From: Acanthacorydalis orientalis
Lineage: Eukaryota > Arthropoda > Insecta > Megaloptera > Corydalidae
DNA: 64,000 nt
NCBI GenBank assembly: GCA_034766995.1
Contig: CM068314.1
Coordinates: 38,083,208-38,147,207 of the forward strand
Direction: 5' to 3'
Shown here: positions 36,851 to 50,760 of the stretch, in pieces
Position numbering within the stretch: position 1 is the first letter of the stretch
Layout of the letters: each line of letters starts with the position of its first letter
Notes under the pieces: model-generated
What the model saw: the letters and a program-made list of their open reading frames with translations, nothing else
The model's database searches: none
Told to the model about the DNA's origin: nothing
Position numbers and translations under genes: made by a program

Positions 36851-37539
36851 GTATGTGTGCCAGTGTATGTTTTTGTATTTATGTGTGTTTTTTGCGTGTG
36901 TGTACAAATAGGAAAGGAAACAAAAAGGTTCATTTTTATTCATAAGATGGAGAATACTGTTTTATCTATTCAAGTATTCAGTATTTTGGTAAATCAAACA
37001 AAACAAATCCAATATTCTGAAATTGTATGAGATAAACATACATTTTCACAGACACGTATTTCATATTACTGAAAATTTATCTAAAATATATAAACAAGTC
37101 TGTTAAAATATAATTATCAATATTGAAATAACTATCTGGAGATACAATTTATTTATTTCTTTTATACTTGAACGAAAAAATAATAATTTTATTATTTAAA
37201 GATTCATTTTACAAATATAAAAATGTAAATAAGAATACTGTTTAATGTAAACATTTGTATACATTACTACAATTTTTTTTTAAATTACTAATAGAAAGTG
37301 AATTTAAAATCTTATTCAACAACTTCTTTCTATTATTTTCAATATATATATATATATATATATATATGATTCGACGTACAAAAACTATCAGACTAAATAA
37401 TTGATTTTTGTTAATATTTTAATACAAATATCCTTAAAAAAGTTTAAAAGATTGAGGCAGTTTATTTTTAGGAGTCGTTTATGAATTTATCACAAAAATA
37501 TTTTTTATGATAAAAGTATAAATTCTTCACCTGATAATA

Positions 37540-38030
37540 TTGGTGTAAAATTAATTCAGTGCCTTTTTATATAAAATGAATGTTTATTTACAAAAAAATG
37601 TAAAACATTTCAATCATCAATATTTCTCCCATATTTTGCATGACTGCTTCATTTGTCGGGTAGCTGACGAATCCTTTGTCGAAAAAAAGATGACGCATTT
37701 AAGTCGATGAACTCATCAATGTATTTTCGGACTTCTTCCACTGTTTGAAAATGAATATTAGTCAGGTGATGTTGGAACGATCGGAACAGGTGTTATTCTG
37801 ACAGAGTGAGGTTTGATGAATGCGCTGATCACATACACAATAATACTTTTTTAGCGAGAATTTGGTTTCGGAGTCGATGTCGATGGTTCGCCGGACACAT
37901 CTTATGTTTTTCAATGCTTAGAATTGTTGTACAAAACCCATTTTTCATTCCCGGTTATGATTTTATCGAAGACAATTCTTCGTTTTGAATCTTGTGAGCG
38001 AATACATATCCATATCCGTATATTATGAGT
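37540..38030 (-). mobile_element. mariner-type transposon relic (copy B)
   Basis: Minus-strand mariner remnant. Its 3' end (left side, TTGGTGTAAAATTAATTCAG after TA at 37538-37539) and the sequence inward of it match the 3' end of copy A at 20 kb almost base for base, so both belong to one subfamily with TTAGGTGT-type ends. It keeps part of the catalytic region and the C-terminus, with a deletion between them. The right boundary is not defined. Confidence 0.75.
37630..37985 (-). pseudogene. mariner transposase, first catalytic block and C-terminus
   Basis: The minus strand reads RIVFDKIITGNEKWVLYNN, then broken GEPSTSTPKPNSR, VPTSPD, QTVEEVRKYIDEF and FVSYPTNEAVMQNMGEI-like text. The block TGDEKW carrying the first catalytic Asp of mariner enzymes is TGNEKW here, so this Asp is lost. 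Multiple stops and a deletion of the DNARPH region. Confidence 0.78.
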
Positions 38031-38196
38031 TGTGATAACTTATAAATATTACAAAAAAGCTTTTTTAAAAATTTCAAATATTATTTATTTTAAGATTAAA
38101 TATATTTTTTTAAAGATTCGAAAAGGAGATGATTTAAATCTAAATATTAGTTGAAGTTAAAAATATACAATTTGCATATTTAATCCGTCTAATTAA

Positions 38197-38198
<2 letters not shown>

Positions 38199-38278
<80 letters not shown>

Positions 38279-38290
38279 GAATATATATAT
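38199..38290. repeat. (TA)n array, about 90 bp
   Basis: Long TA run with single GT and GA interruptions. Confidence 0.97.
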
Positions 38291-39083
38291 TGTTAAATAA
38301 TATAAAATTCTATAATAAAAATAAAAAATCCATATAAATGATAATTCTTCGCAGGAGTCGCTAATTTTACTAAAAACAATATTGATTATTTTTTAATCAT
38401 TAGAACAACTGAAATGTTTGGTCCTATATCTAATGTGCAGTACTTGGACAAATGAAAAATTTAGAAGTAGCCGATTTGTACATTTACGACTTTAACAAAT
38501 AATTCAATTTTATATTATTATTAAATTGATAAATAAATAACATATATTTCATATTAACCCACACATTTCTTAATAGAGAAAATTGCACATTCAGATTATC
38601 TTTATTGTAAAACTGAATTATAATTTATGTTTAATAATTTCTATACAGTCAATCAAATACAATTTATATCCATCATCTAACTCATAAAAAAACTTAAATT
38701 AAATTAAATTCTATAGTGAAAAATACAAATGTCATTCCATATTACCTGAGATTAATCTTATTATTAAGAATATGTCAATTCGAAATGTACTTATAAAACC
38801 GAACAAAACACAATTACCAATACTTAAATATTATATTGTGGAAACATAAAAAAAATCGTAAAGCAATTAAAATTGAATCTTAGTGTAACTACTAATATCT
38901 CCTAAAAATTATTTAATTACTAGCAGATTAATATGAATTTAATAGCTAAATTAATTTAAATAATATTTTGTTACGAATGACTAAGATATTTCCAAAATAT
39001 AATTATGAATTTCGTGACGAAATGAAAAGAAAATAACAAAAGTGTGATTCTGTGAATATTGATTAAAATACCTTAATTAAAAG

Positions 39084-39086
<3 letters not shown>

Positions 39087-39128
<42 letters not shown>
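39087..39128. repeat. (TA)n microsatellite
   Basis: Pure TA run directly beside the dispersed motif at 39143-39199. Confidence 0.96.
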
Positions 39129-39131
<3 letters not shown>

Positions 39132-39142
39132 CATATGGTATA

Positions 39143-39199
39143 TCAGGCACTAATCATCTTAGTTGTCGAAGAGCCCTAAAACTCCAATAACCAACTAAC
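39143..39199 (-). repeat. Dispersed conserved motif, copy 2
   Basis: Reverse complement reads AGTTGGTTATTGGAGTTTTA, GGGCTCTTCGACAACTAAGA and TGATTAGTGCC, homologous to the copy at 30449-30497 and extending further at the 3' side. Confidence 0.55.
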
Positions 39200-39385
39200 T
39201 ATATATGGTATATTATTATTTTCTATTAAAATAAATATAATTAGTACTTGTGATGATTGAAACGATCTAAGAATATTTCAAATAATGAAACCTAACAGCA
39301 TAAGATAAGTAAAAAAATTACAGAAACAACAAACCTTAATTGAAAAAAGATATTGAGATATATTTTATTATATTTTTATTTCATG

Positions 39386-39391
39386 TATATA

Positions 39392-39453
<62 letters not shown>
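39386..39453. repeat. (TA)n microsatellite, 68 bp
   Basis: TA run with one ATTATA interruption. Confidence 0.97.
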
Positions 39454-39456
<3 letters not shown>

Positions 39457-40577
39457 TAAAATTAATTTGAAATAGTTTAACAATTTATAAAGATAACATT
39501 TCTATGAACAATTAAAGTCGGTGTTGTATAAAACATATTTAAATAATAAAATTATCTGTAAATTTGAGAAATTTAATTATTTTAGGTAAATATCATTCCA
39601 TTTAATTGAAGAAGATTCAAGTGTATTCGGTATCGACAATATATTTTTAATCTTAGTAACAAAATACATTTTAGATTAACAATTTATAACATACAGTTGT
39701 ATTTCATAAGACTTTTTTATAAAAATAATTTTAAATTTTTATTAATTATTTTGTTTCTCATTTGAAATTTTCAAAATAAATACTATTTAATATATAAATT
39801 TATTTCCATAAAAAAGTTTCGAAAAATAAATGTTAGTGATAACAATTTTTCATAAAACAAAATTTCTCTTTTCAAGAATCATATTTTCATAAAGATTAAT
39901 GATGATATTTCATTTTCAATTATCATCCATTAAATATTTCATGTTGAAAACTACATGTAGTGACTTCATATAAATGAAAAAATAATTTATAAACAAGTCT
40001 ACTTGTTTTTAAATGTTGCATGAATATTTGTAAATAATTCATTGATACATGAAAATAATTAAATTATACGAAAATGTTTCAGACCATTATTTACACCAGA
40101 CGAATGTAATGAGAAATAATTAATGATAAAGTTGTATGAACAACAACTTCAGTTTTTAATGACAAATTAATTTACTTATTTTTTATACCATCATCTTAAT
40201 ACTCTTTTCATCTCGGAAAAATTGCTCTTTTGTCGATGTTTTGGAATTTTTCATAATATATTGTACATACTAAATCATCACTAAATGCTTTTTTCAAATT
40301 CAATAAATGACATTTTTTTTTTGATTTTATGTTAAACATATTTGAAAGAAATCAATATGAAAATGGACCTATTATTTTATAAGAATTATTTTCAATATGT
40401 CTAAATATTGATATATTATTTTCAAATTACTACAATAAATACAAAAATTAAGTAAACTTATAACTTATTTTTCTTTATTTTTTTTAATCAAGTTTATTCA
40501 TTATTACGAATCTTCTTCTAGAAAAAAGTATATTTGCAAATAAAAAAAGATTTATTAAATTTGGTTATAACTATTTT

Positions 40578-40579
<2 letters not shown>

Positions 40580-40628
<49 letters not shown>
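40580..40628. repeat. (TA)n microsatellite
   Basis: Pure TA run. Shorter ones at 42511-42534 and 43852-43893 (with GATA units). Confidence 0.97.
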
Positions 40629-40632
<4 letters not shown>

Positions 40633-43600
40633 TAGCTCTGTATTGAAATAGTAATGATGTGTGGAAAACCCACAATATATATTACTGGATGAAATATCTT
40701 TTTTTATGAAATGATTTTTAATAATTACGTAATAAAAAATATTTATTTATTTTTCAAACCATTTCAAATCTTCTTGAATATTACATTATTTAAAATTTAT
40801 TATGATTGTTAGTTCACTTGATGGATACACTAATTTGATTATAGTAACTTTAATGCTTCCTTTACATTTAGTAATTACTTTAAATAGTTTTGAGACTTTG
40901 AAGAAAGCTATCCAATATATTCTTTGTTCTATTGAGTTACTTTATTATAATAATATCTACAACAAATTTTTTGAAATTAGGACTATTTATCTGTTACTAA
41001 ATCACTATATTTATTTTTTCCGCAAGAAAAACAAATATTTTCATAATATGATATATATATATTAAAGTCAAAACAAGTTTACACTGTAGTTGACTGACTA
41101 TCACAAATAACTTTTTCACTTATTTCACGAAGAACAAAATTATTATCTGGCCAAAAATGATTATTAATTATGTCCATTTCAATAAAAATGCACCCTCCTC
41201 AAAGAATTGAAGTAGACTAAAACATTATTTATTGTATATTTTTGTTCAGAAAAGACATTTTGTTATCTGTATAGTGAACGAAATAACTCGAAGTATCATT
41301 TTAATTAAAATTTTCTTTAACTTTTTTCTTAATTCTCTTGGAATTTATACTCAAAGATGCAGCAAAACAGAACAACAATATAATTATGGACATTATTTAT
41401 CTCACATTAATCAGTTAAATACTTAAAAAAAAATTTCGAGCACAAACATTATGTTTAAACGTAAAAAGTTAAAAATTTAAATTTTACTTCTATAAAAAAT
41501 GTTTCTTGCAAAATACTAAAAAATGATACATTTGTGTATCTACCATATCTTTTCTGTTTCCTTTTACATGAACGCAATTATTTCTTTTCTACTGTTTGTT
41601 TATACATGTTTGGTTTTTATAATCCCCTTTCCACTGTATAAACATTCATATATTTTATTCCAGTTGCCTTTAATTTCCACTGCAGTTACACATTTATTAC
41701 ACTTTCTTGTTATTACTCCCTTACCTTTAGTAGTAATAGTTTTAGGTTATTTAGTACATCTTACATTTACAACTCTCAAGAGAAGAATATTTTTTCTATT
41801 ACATTACTTGGTTCTTCAAATAAATTATTGATTCGTATGTAATTTTATGATTAATTTAACCGATTTTATGTTACATTTTTATCAAAGAGCACATGAGTTA
41901 TTCTTTAACTGCCTTCAAAATTTTTAAGTTACTAAATATGTGAATGGTTGAAAACAGAAAATAGTGTGAAATAAAAATAATTTTGGTGTTAAATTAAATT
42001 AATTTTTCTTTTTTATATTAAAGGAAACTAATTAAAATATAAGACAAAAAATTCATCTGTTAATAGAAGGTCTTTGAGAAATTAGAAAATATTAAATTGT
42101 TACTATTTATTTCACTATAACAAAATAATATTAACTAACTAATTCATTAAAAATAACTGTTAATTTATTATAAATAGCTTTAAAACCCAATATTTACTTT
42201 TATTCTTTTACTGTTAATTACAATATTTATTTCAATTAATAAAGATATTTGAAGATACTCTTTGAATTAAAATTGGTGCAGATTTTAATTTGCTTGATAA
42301 GAACGCTGTGTATGAGATAAACGTGGCCAATTTATTATAAATCGAGATTGAGGGCTATGGGCCAGATATAAGGAACTTATGGACTACAGATGGTCCATAT
42401 TTTGTACTTTGCGAGCCACTGAATAAGATTAATTGGATGGTTTCAAATATTAAAAAAATATATTTTATCTGAAATATTTCTTTGTTTATTAAAAAATAAA
42501 TATATTTTAATATATATATATATATATATATATAGTTTCTATAAAAAGACAGTATAATAAACGTCATCTGTATGTGACGAGCAATATTTCATAACGATTT
42601 TTGAGTGACATACCAGTATACTTTAACAAAACCTTTGACAAAAACAGTTTGCTTTAAGCACATAAATGCTTTATCATAACGACCTACAGGACTGTTCCAC
42701 GTCGATGGATGTAGTGTTTATTCATTTAAAATATCCGATAACGTTATCAAGGTATTCATAAATACAGAGTATGTTCAACATATTCATATAAATAACAATT
42801 AAAATGAATTCAAAAGATTACCAAGAAATTCTTTTTGATGCATTATTGTTCTGAGCTCTAAAAAGAAATTTCCAGAATTTGATTTTATTATTCTTAAAAG
42901 ATTACTTTCAATTTAAACTTGATTCAATTCCTTGCAATAAATTATCGTCATGTAAAGTTAAATATCGATTTATTAATCTGTAAGTCTTTCAATAAGTTTT
43001 TCTCGAGAAATCTTCAATGAAATTATTGTATAATAAGTAAAATAAGAAATCTTGAAACTGACATAAAAAATGAAATATTTGAGAATATATACATTCTTAT
43101 ATTCAATTTAAATATAAATTAAAATATTTAACTTGTCCATCTAATACTTTTAGCGTCTTTTTCAAAAATTTTATCTCTAGAAGAATAATTATTATTTATA
43201 AATAAATAAAATTAATTTCTTATTTACTATTTTTCTCGATAAATAAATTTAAGTAAAATTGATATTCTTTATAAATTTGTATTCATTTCAAATTATAAAA
43301 AAATATTAATTTTTTTAATAAATGTCTACATGCTTATAACCTAATTTCATTTTACAAAAAACATATTTATAAAAAAATATCTGTACTCATTACCACCACT
43401 TTCATTTCACTTAGAATTCATTTGATATTTTGATTAATTATATATTTAAGAATTTTTTTATTAAGAGTTTTGTTTCATTTCATATAATTTTGAAATGAAA
43501 TACAAGTAAATGAATATGTAATAATATAGACGTCACTCGACATCTGTGCACCACAAATTCGAAATACGTACCATGAATGGATCATTAATCAATGTCTTCA

Positions 43601-44090
43601 GTCACGGCGAAGCTTTCAATACAACTATAAATCTAAGAATCCAATGGTCATTTATATTTAACCATTTACATTAAAGTTTCCAGGATACGCATTTTTGTTT
43701 TTCTGTTTTTATTTAATAACACTTTTTTAGTGACAACTATCAACATTTAAATTGATTTATTGTTTTTTGTTTGACGGTATAAATATTGCTTTTTCGAACT
43801 TCATATGTAGCTGACATGTTATAAAATATTCGTTAGATTTTACTTTACGAATAATATATATAGATATATATATATATATATAGATATAGATATACGTGTG
43901 TTTGTCTACAAAATATTTAATTATAATTTAAACCATATTTTAGTTTATATTCATATACTTAATTTCACATAAAAATATTATCAAATATCTATTTTTTTAT
44001 TAGATTTTGAAAAAATAATAAACATAATTTTAAAATTTTAATATAATTTTCTTATATTATTATGTCTATTAATTTATTTTCTAACCGTAT

Positions 44091-44126
44091 TAATTGATTG
44101 ATCGATTATTTGGGGTTTTCATTCCA
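44091..44126 (+). repeat. Dispersed conserved motif, partial copy 3
   Basis: TAATTGATTGATCGATTATT followed by TGGGGTTTTCATTCC matches the 5' half of copy 1 only. Confidence 0.35.
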
Positions 44127-44262
44127 GTAATATCTAAGTCTATTAATTCCGAAACATATATGAAAATTAAAACATCACTTTCGAATATCTCAACTCGAAT
44201 TATACCTAATTGGAATATCATTAATATTAGTGAGTAGTTAAGGTAAAACGTATAGATATAGG

Positions 44263-44265
<3 letters not shown>

Positions 44266-44337
<72 letters not shown>
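44266..44337. repeat. (TA)n microsatellite, 72 bp
   Basis: The longest pure TA run in the window. Confidence 0.97.
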
Positions 44338-44339
<2 letters not shown>

Positions 44340-44619
44340 ATAGATAAATAGAGATAAAGATGGAATGTTTATTAATAGTTATTATTTTTTAAAAACTGAA
44401 TCGTTTTTTATGTAATTTTCTAGTCTAAGTAATTGATAAAATACTTGTTTATTAAAACATATAAACAAATATTTACAAAAAAGTATATACAGTAAGTTTT
44501 TTCTCAAATAAGCAATATATTTTTTACATGTATAAAAAATAAACTTTATAAAGAATGTATTAAGGAAAAGATAAATTAAAATATATTTATATATGTATAT
44601 ATGTTTATATATATATACA

Positions 44620-44710
44620 CTCAACCCTTTTATAACACTGTTCTCTAAATACGATTTCGATATAACACGGCGCAAAAATTGTGACGGCCCTCCTATAACA
44701 CAATGTATAA
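44620..44710. mobile_element. Probable DNA-transposon end fragment
   Basis: Contains TATAACAC three times (TTTTATAACACTGTT, CGATATAACACGGCG, CCTATAACACAATG), including CTCTAAATACGATTTCGATA. Regularly spaced subterminal repeats of the TATAACACGG kind are typical of Tc1/pogo-type element ends. No transposase nearby. Low certainty. Confidence 0.3.
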
Positions 44711-45508
44711 AAATATGTTTAAAAGGAACTTGATTAATATTTCCCATTTATTGGTACATTTTTTTTGACCTTTATAAATTATTTGAGTATTTATTTGCAA
44801 CTACTAATTTTGGCTTTTGATCCGTCCACATATAGTTTACAGATAAACAGCAAGTTTATCTAAAAGCTTCCCGTGGAATTGTTCGACTGAAAATAATTGT
44901 GCTAGATAATAAATCGGATAATTCACAACGACTAAAACTACCAAGACAAGATACCAAACAGAATTACAGATGTAAAAAAACAGTTGTATATTTATTTATT
45001 TGTCATTTAAAGACCATTTATAGATAATATTTTCATTGTTTAGAACTTCTTTTCATGCTCAATTTTTTTCTGGTCCACTATAGATGTTGCTTATTCTGGA
45101 ATCAATAGTTTTTATTTGGTGATATTTTTTCTACATTGTTCCTGTACTTTCAAATACTTAACATATGTTGTTATACCTTTTACAGTTTTTAATTTTTCAT
45201 TAATTTTAGTGTTATGAACCAAGATTAAGAAATATAACTATTTTCCATCTTAAAAACGTTGTGTATATTTAGAAAGTACTTTTTTTGCTTTTTAGTATTA
45301 TTATATTGATTTCTAAAATAATTTGAATTCGATATTGATATATAACTAAAAGTAGAAAATTTCTTAAAAGTCTAAAAAGAACTCATAAAATCGAAATAAA
45401 ACGATAGCAATAAAATTAGCGTTAACATTTTTTGTTTAAAATTTCGTATGTTCAACATATTGGATAATTTATTAGATTTTTAAGCTACCTAAATTTTGCT
45501 ATGTACGT

Positions 45509-45571
<63 letters not shown>
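45509..45571. repeat. Compound (CA)n-(TA)n microsatellite
   Basis: CA 45509-45526 then TA 45527-45571. Confidence 0.97.
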
Positions 45572-45572
<1 letters not shown>

Positions 45573-45984
45573 GAATAAAAGTAAATCAAATCTTCGAGGT
45601 TGAAATAGGAACTAAAACGAATAACATGACTATGATTAACACGTTTGATTAAATGTTTCTCATTTATTTAACAAAATATCAAAGCTTGTACTGAGTTTAT
45701 GTAACATTAATAAATAAAAATGATGATTGAAAATGTATTCTAGTTTAAAATACATGTACATAATTCCCATTTAAACAAATCATAATCCCGTATTTTTAAG
45801 AGATAACACCCAGCATCAAATTTGATTTTTTAATATAATATTCATATTGAAGTTCATTAAATTTACAAAATAATGATTCACTCACTGAGAAAATACACAC
45901 GGAGAAGCTGAATTCAAACTTTCAGCATTAGTCAGAAACACAACGTAACACTTAGCTGTTTCAGGTTTGTTGAAATAGATTTTA

Positions 45985-46034
45985 AATCTCTCTCACCCTC
46001 TTTCTCTCTCACCCTCTTTCTCTCTCTCCCTCTT

Positions 46035-46075
<41 letters not shown>

Positions 46076-46096
46076 TTATGTATATATATATATATA
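45985..46096. repeat. Pyrimidine (CT)n minisatellite followed by (TA)n
   Basis: A unit of about 16 bp (CACCCTCTTTCTCTCT-like) is repeated three times and runs into pure CT and then TA. Strong strand asymmetry (pyrimidine on plus). Confidence 0.93.
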
Positions 46097-48620
46097 ATGT
46101 AAATATATACATATAAACATGAATTAAATCAGTTATGAATATTACATGTTCTTACAGTAAAGTTGTTTTGTCAATGTAAAACAATTTTGACTTAATTACA
46201 CGACAAATATATACATTAAATGCAATTCCAGCTGAATTAATTACATTTTATTTGTATTTACATCGTTCGTTATGAATATTTCATGATTAAATGTGTTTAT
46301 ATGTATTTCTAGTGCACGAAGCGTCATTCATTCATTCGTTCATTCATTCAGCCAGTCCAGTCATTGGTAAAAGCTACGTTATACGAAAAAAATCCATCAT
46401 CTACGCTTACTGTTTTCCGTTACGGTTTTGCTTAAACATTCTAAACACTACATCTACATATATATATATATATATACACATACATGATATAATCCGTCTT
46501 GACTCTTTCAATATAGGTAGAGTATTTATATTACATAAAAAAGACACGAGTAATATACTCTTTAAAAAAATTAAAAACATATATTTTCCTTTAGATTTTT
46601 CGGTAATAAAGGAATGTACAGAAATGTAAATGAAGATAATACAGTGTCGGATTTTTTTTCATTCATAGTAAAATATGTTAATGTAAGTGAAATATTTTAC
46701 ATAATAGACGAAAAAATATTAATTTTTATATGGGAACATGTTGTTCTTGTTATTTGATGTTCAGATATATATGTAAGATTTATATTAATTTTCAACAAAT
46801 GTTTGTTCTTTTAATTTTTTCATACCATCACAGTATTTCTTCATTTTTTCTCTGAGGATAGATTAAATCAATATTATAGAGTTATTTTCATTGAATTTAA
46901 AAAGATATCGTATAAAAGTACCTTCAAGTGTTTTTTTTTTTTAATTTGAAAAAGTAACACACTGAAAAGAACTGATAAAAATATACAATGTGTACAAGAT
47001 GTATAAATTATATTTAGTTTAACAAAAACTTAAAATATCATTTATTACAAATAAAATCTTTATAAGATGTAGTAAAAAAACTCATTTACTTGACATAATT
47101 GGTTATACTTCAATAATTAAAATGCCTGATAAATACAAATTACTTATAGAACATATCTTTATAATTTAATTCTTTGACTGATCATTTTTGGAAGTATTAA
47201 AGAAAATTGTGTTCATATAGCGATAGTATTCAAATATATAGGGGCATAAATTTTAAATCCAAGATATTATCTATTAATATATATTTTTTATATTGGTCTA
47301 AATATGTACTATTAGAAATCATGAGATTAAAGTTTCGTAATAATTACCAAACAATTGGTAAAACAGCAAATATTTCATAAGTATTATTTTTTTTATTATG
47401 TTTCCAAACCAGTGTTATTTGTCTCTTTAGATCATCTGAATATCCGTTTTTGTCCAGTTCTTTCGTCACATGCCCCATCTTCAGGTATTCACAATATTAG
47501 GTATTCTTTACAGTCTTCTTTCGAAGCAAATAATATATACTAAAAAATAGACATTTAGATGATCCAAAAGGACAAAAATCAGCAAGACAATGTTTTAACA
47601 GGACCGTGGTTACAAAAATATACCACTGTATTTAATATGTGAATTAATAAAGGTTTATATTTTTCACGAATATAGAAGAGTCAAAGTAGTTTGGAACACC
47701 TAATATTTTAGCATAGTTTTAGTTTGATTTCTTTTCAGTGTAGTTTGAACACAGTACCAAGCAATTTTATAACAAAGTGGCATTTCGTTTTAACTGTCAA
47801 ACTAGAATACAAATTGTAATCAAAGCATATGCAAAACTTATGTATTTATATATATATATATATATACCTTTTTTAAACTTTAGCAGTTTTTTATTAAAAT
47901 TGAATGTTTTTGTTTTTTTACTTTGAAAAGTATTTTTAACTGAACAATAACGGCCAAGTTAATAGATGTAATTATAGTACTCAAGTATATTTTAAATTGA
48001 ACCAATAAATAATTATGACTTAATGTTTCATTTCTTAATAAAATTTATTAATGGTATAATTATTTGATTAAAAATAATAAATTACAAAGTTTATTATATT
48101 TTCCATTAATTGACTTTACTGAATAATCTAATAGATTTAATACTCTGGTAGCCGATATTTAAAAAATAAAAAGCTGCTTTACTCATGATGTATTAGTCTA
48201 TAATAAAACAATAATCAAATGTGCATTAGACATTATGATAACAAGAATCATATAAAGAAATATGAAAAAGTAATAACAAAGTTATTAATTAATTTCAACT
48301 TTCAAAATTTTTTGATAAATTCGTTTCATTACTAAGTCTAATAATATAATATTTTACTACAAACTATAATATAACATTGATAAAGCGTTTAAGCACATAT
48401 GTAAGGAAATGAAAATATAAATAACGATGTAAAAAGTGATATCAAGGTCAAATTATAAAAGAGTTACTTGTACTTCACTAGAAAGAAAATGATATATACG
48501 TTTTGAAAAATGTACTCATTCATGTCAAAAACAGATGTTTTTATGCTTAATAAAAGAATTCAGACATCTTTTTACACAAGAGTACACATAAATGAAGACA
48601 GAGAAATGTAATAGTGAGTA

Positions 48621-48622
<2 letters not shown>

Positions 48623-48685
<63 letters not shown>

Positions 48686-48731
48686 GTATATAAGTATATA
48701 TATATATATATATATACATATGTATATATAA
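48623..48731. repeat. (TA)n-(TATG)n array, about 110 bp
   Basis: TA run, then four TATG units, then TA again. ORFs over it are Tyr-Ile repeats. Confidence 0.97.
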
Positions 48732-48901
48732 GACGAGAAAAAAATATTTTTCATTTCTTAACAAATTAATATTTAATTAACATTAATATATAATATGTTA
48801 ATTGGTGTAAAATATTTTATATTAAAATAAGAGTAATTATTTAGTATTATAAAATAAATACAAATCAAAAACGTAATTCCATTTTTATGTTTAGTGAAAT
48901 C

Positions 48902-48902
48902 G

Positions 48903-48958
<56 letters not shown>
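48902..48958. repeat. Compound (CA)n-(TA)n microsatellite
   Basis: Short CA then TA run. Confidence 0.96.
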
Positions 48959-48963
<5 letters not shown>

Positions 48964-49485
48964 GAAAGTAATTTACAACGAAATTGCGTTGAAACAACAC
49001 ATTAGAAACTGAATCATAAGAAATTTACTGTTGACAAATAAACGATATCGCATATATTTTCAATTAAGTGAAAAGGAACGGAGAAAAACGACGTTTGCAG
49101 TATACGACACAAAAAAAAAACTGACCAGTAATTCTATTTATTTTTTTGTTGTTTTTGTCTGATATGAAATATGTCACGAGCAATGTGTGTTGCACAGGGG
49201 TTACTATCTATAGCCGATCTCTTTTCCGGTCACATCTAGCAAAAGATTACCAACGAATTTCCGTTTTATATCAAAACATTTGAACTGGTTTCGCGGTTCA
49301 ACAATTACGAATGTCAGCGTGTTATCCTTTTTGTCTATAAAATTTTCAATTTACTTCACAGATGATTTCACTTATAATAAACTTTATAAAGTTAATTTTT
49401 TAACGGCTGTATGAAAAAGTGCAGACATATAGAAGATATTACATTTTATGTTATATGATTTATTCTATGAATCCGGTTTTGACGA

Positions 49486-49489
<4 letters not shown>

Positions 49490-49573
<84 letters not shown>

Positions 49574-49582
49574 ATATATATA
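49490..49582. repeat. (TA)n array, about 90 bp
   Basis: TA run with two TTT interruptions. Confidence 0.97.
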
Positions 49583-50700
49583 ATCAAACGTACATATTAT
49601 AAATATAAAAAGAAAAAAGAACATAAATAATTCCTTTTAAGATACATTGAAAACAAACCATTAATAATTGATTCCTCTGAAGGGAACCTTTTGTATTTTC
49701 AGCAAAAAAGTATCTTATACGACTGATTTAAAGGTTTAAATACAATCAAAGTTAAATAGTCTTTTTGTTTTTCAATCGAACATTGGTTTTCGATTTCATA
49801 TATTATGTGATAGATGTGATAGAGTGGTATATTTAAAATTCAGAGTTTAAAATTTCAATAACACTCCTAATTTATTTTATTCCATTGTATCAATGCATGT
49901 ACAGATTTTTAACCATTTTTAAAGCTAAATTAACGCTCCCGACATCAATCTCTCAAATAAATATTTTATACATAATTGTATAGGTTTATATTTCAATAAT
50001 TTACAAAATTATAATTAAGTAATTCAATATTTGTAACTATAACAAGCTCAAAATTTATAATTGACGTTGCGATTCAATTAATGTGACAGAAGACTGTGTA
50101 ATTGTTGTTTATATATTTGAAGTTAATAATGATTTTACTAATAATTTGTTCCAATAGAGTAACAGTTAAGAATTTAATTAATAAATATTAATATATATAT
50201 ATATATATAATATATAACTATATATAACTGACGATTTGCAAATCATCATCAAAGAATATCATAATAGATAGATTTTAAAATTTTAAATGATCGTCTTTAT
50301 CTTATTTCATTTATTAGAATAACAAATGAATATACAATAACATGAATATTTTGTGTAAATTGGGGAAGGTGTGAAAAGTTATAAATATTTATTACAGTAT
50401 TTAAATTTTAAAAATTACTAAATTACTTTCTAAATTACTTTTCTTAAAAGTATATATTTTTTTAAATATGTTTCTATGATTTATAAGCTAGTTTACTTTA
50501 GTAATTAACATTGTAATTTCTTCAATATAATTGTTATAACTGAGTACGATAACAAAGAAAAGAATAAAAATATTATTATTTTTTAATGCTCTAATTTAAT
50601 GATTTATATTTTTTAAATATCCTAAATTAAGTTATTTTGTACAGATATTTTAAATTATTATTTTTCACAAATTAAACTGATATGAAATGATGAATTTTTT

Positions 50701-50701
<1 letters not shown>

Positions 50702-50735
<34 letters not shown>

Positions 50736-50760
50736 TTATATATATATATATACATATACA
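50702..50760. repeat. Interrupted (TA)n array
   Basis: TA with ACATA and TTTATA interruptions; short TA at 50191-50208. Confidence 0.93.

Larger units (their letters stand above)
28064..37539. other. Gene-poor AT-rich stretch
   Basis: Contains the repeats, stem-loop cluster and two candidate exons listed separately. The patch at 31300-31820 has more G+C than its neighbours and short overlapping ORFs on both strands that do not look coding. Nothing else recognised. Confidence 0.5.

Noticed and set aside
37806..37988. 60-codon plus-strand ORF (MRFDECADHIHNN...) as a gene
   Set aside because: Antisense shadow of the mariner transposase block on the minus strand.
41523..41831. 102-codon plus-strand ORF with hydrophobic segments (MIHLCIYHIF...)
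   Set aside because: Its Phe/Leu/Ile/Tyr richness is what T-rich DNA gives by chance; the opposite strand looks at least as protein-like, and no splice or start context supports it.
46320..46350. (ATTC)n run with an open frame (46291-46629) as a coding exon
   Set aside because: His-Ser-Phe-Ile repeat from ATTC units followed by AT-driven sequence; the possible TTTCTAG acceptor has no partner donor.
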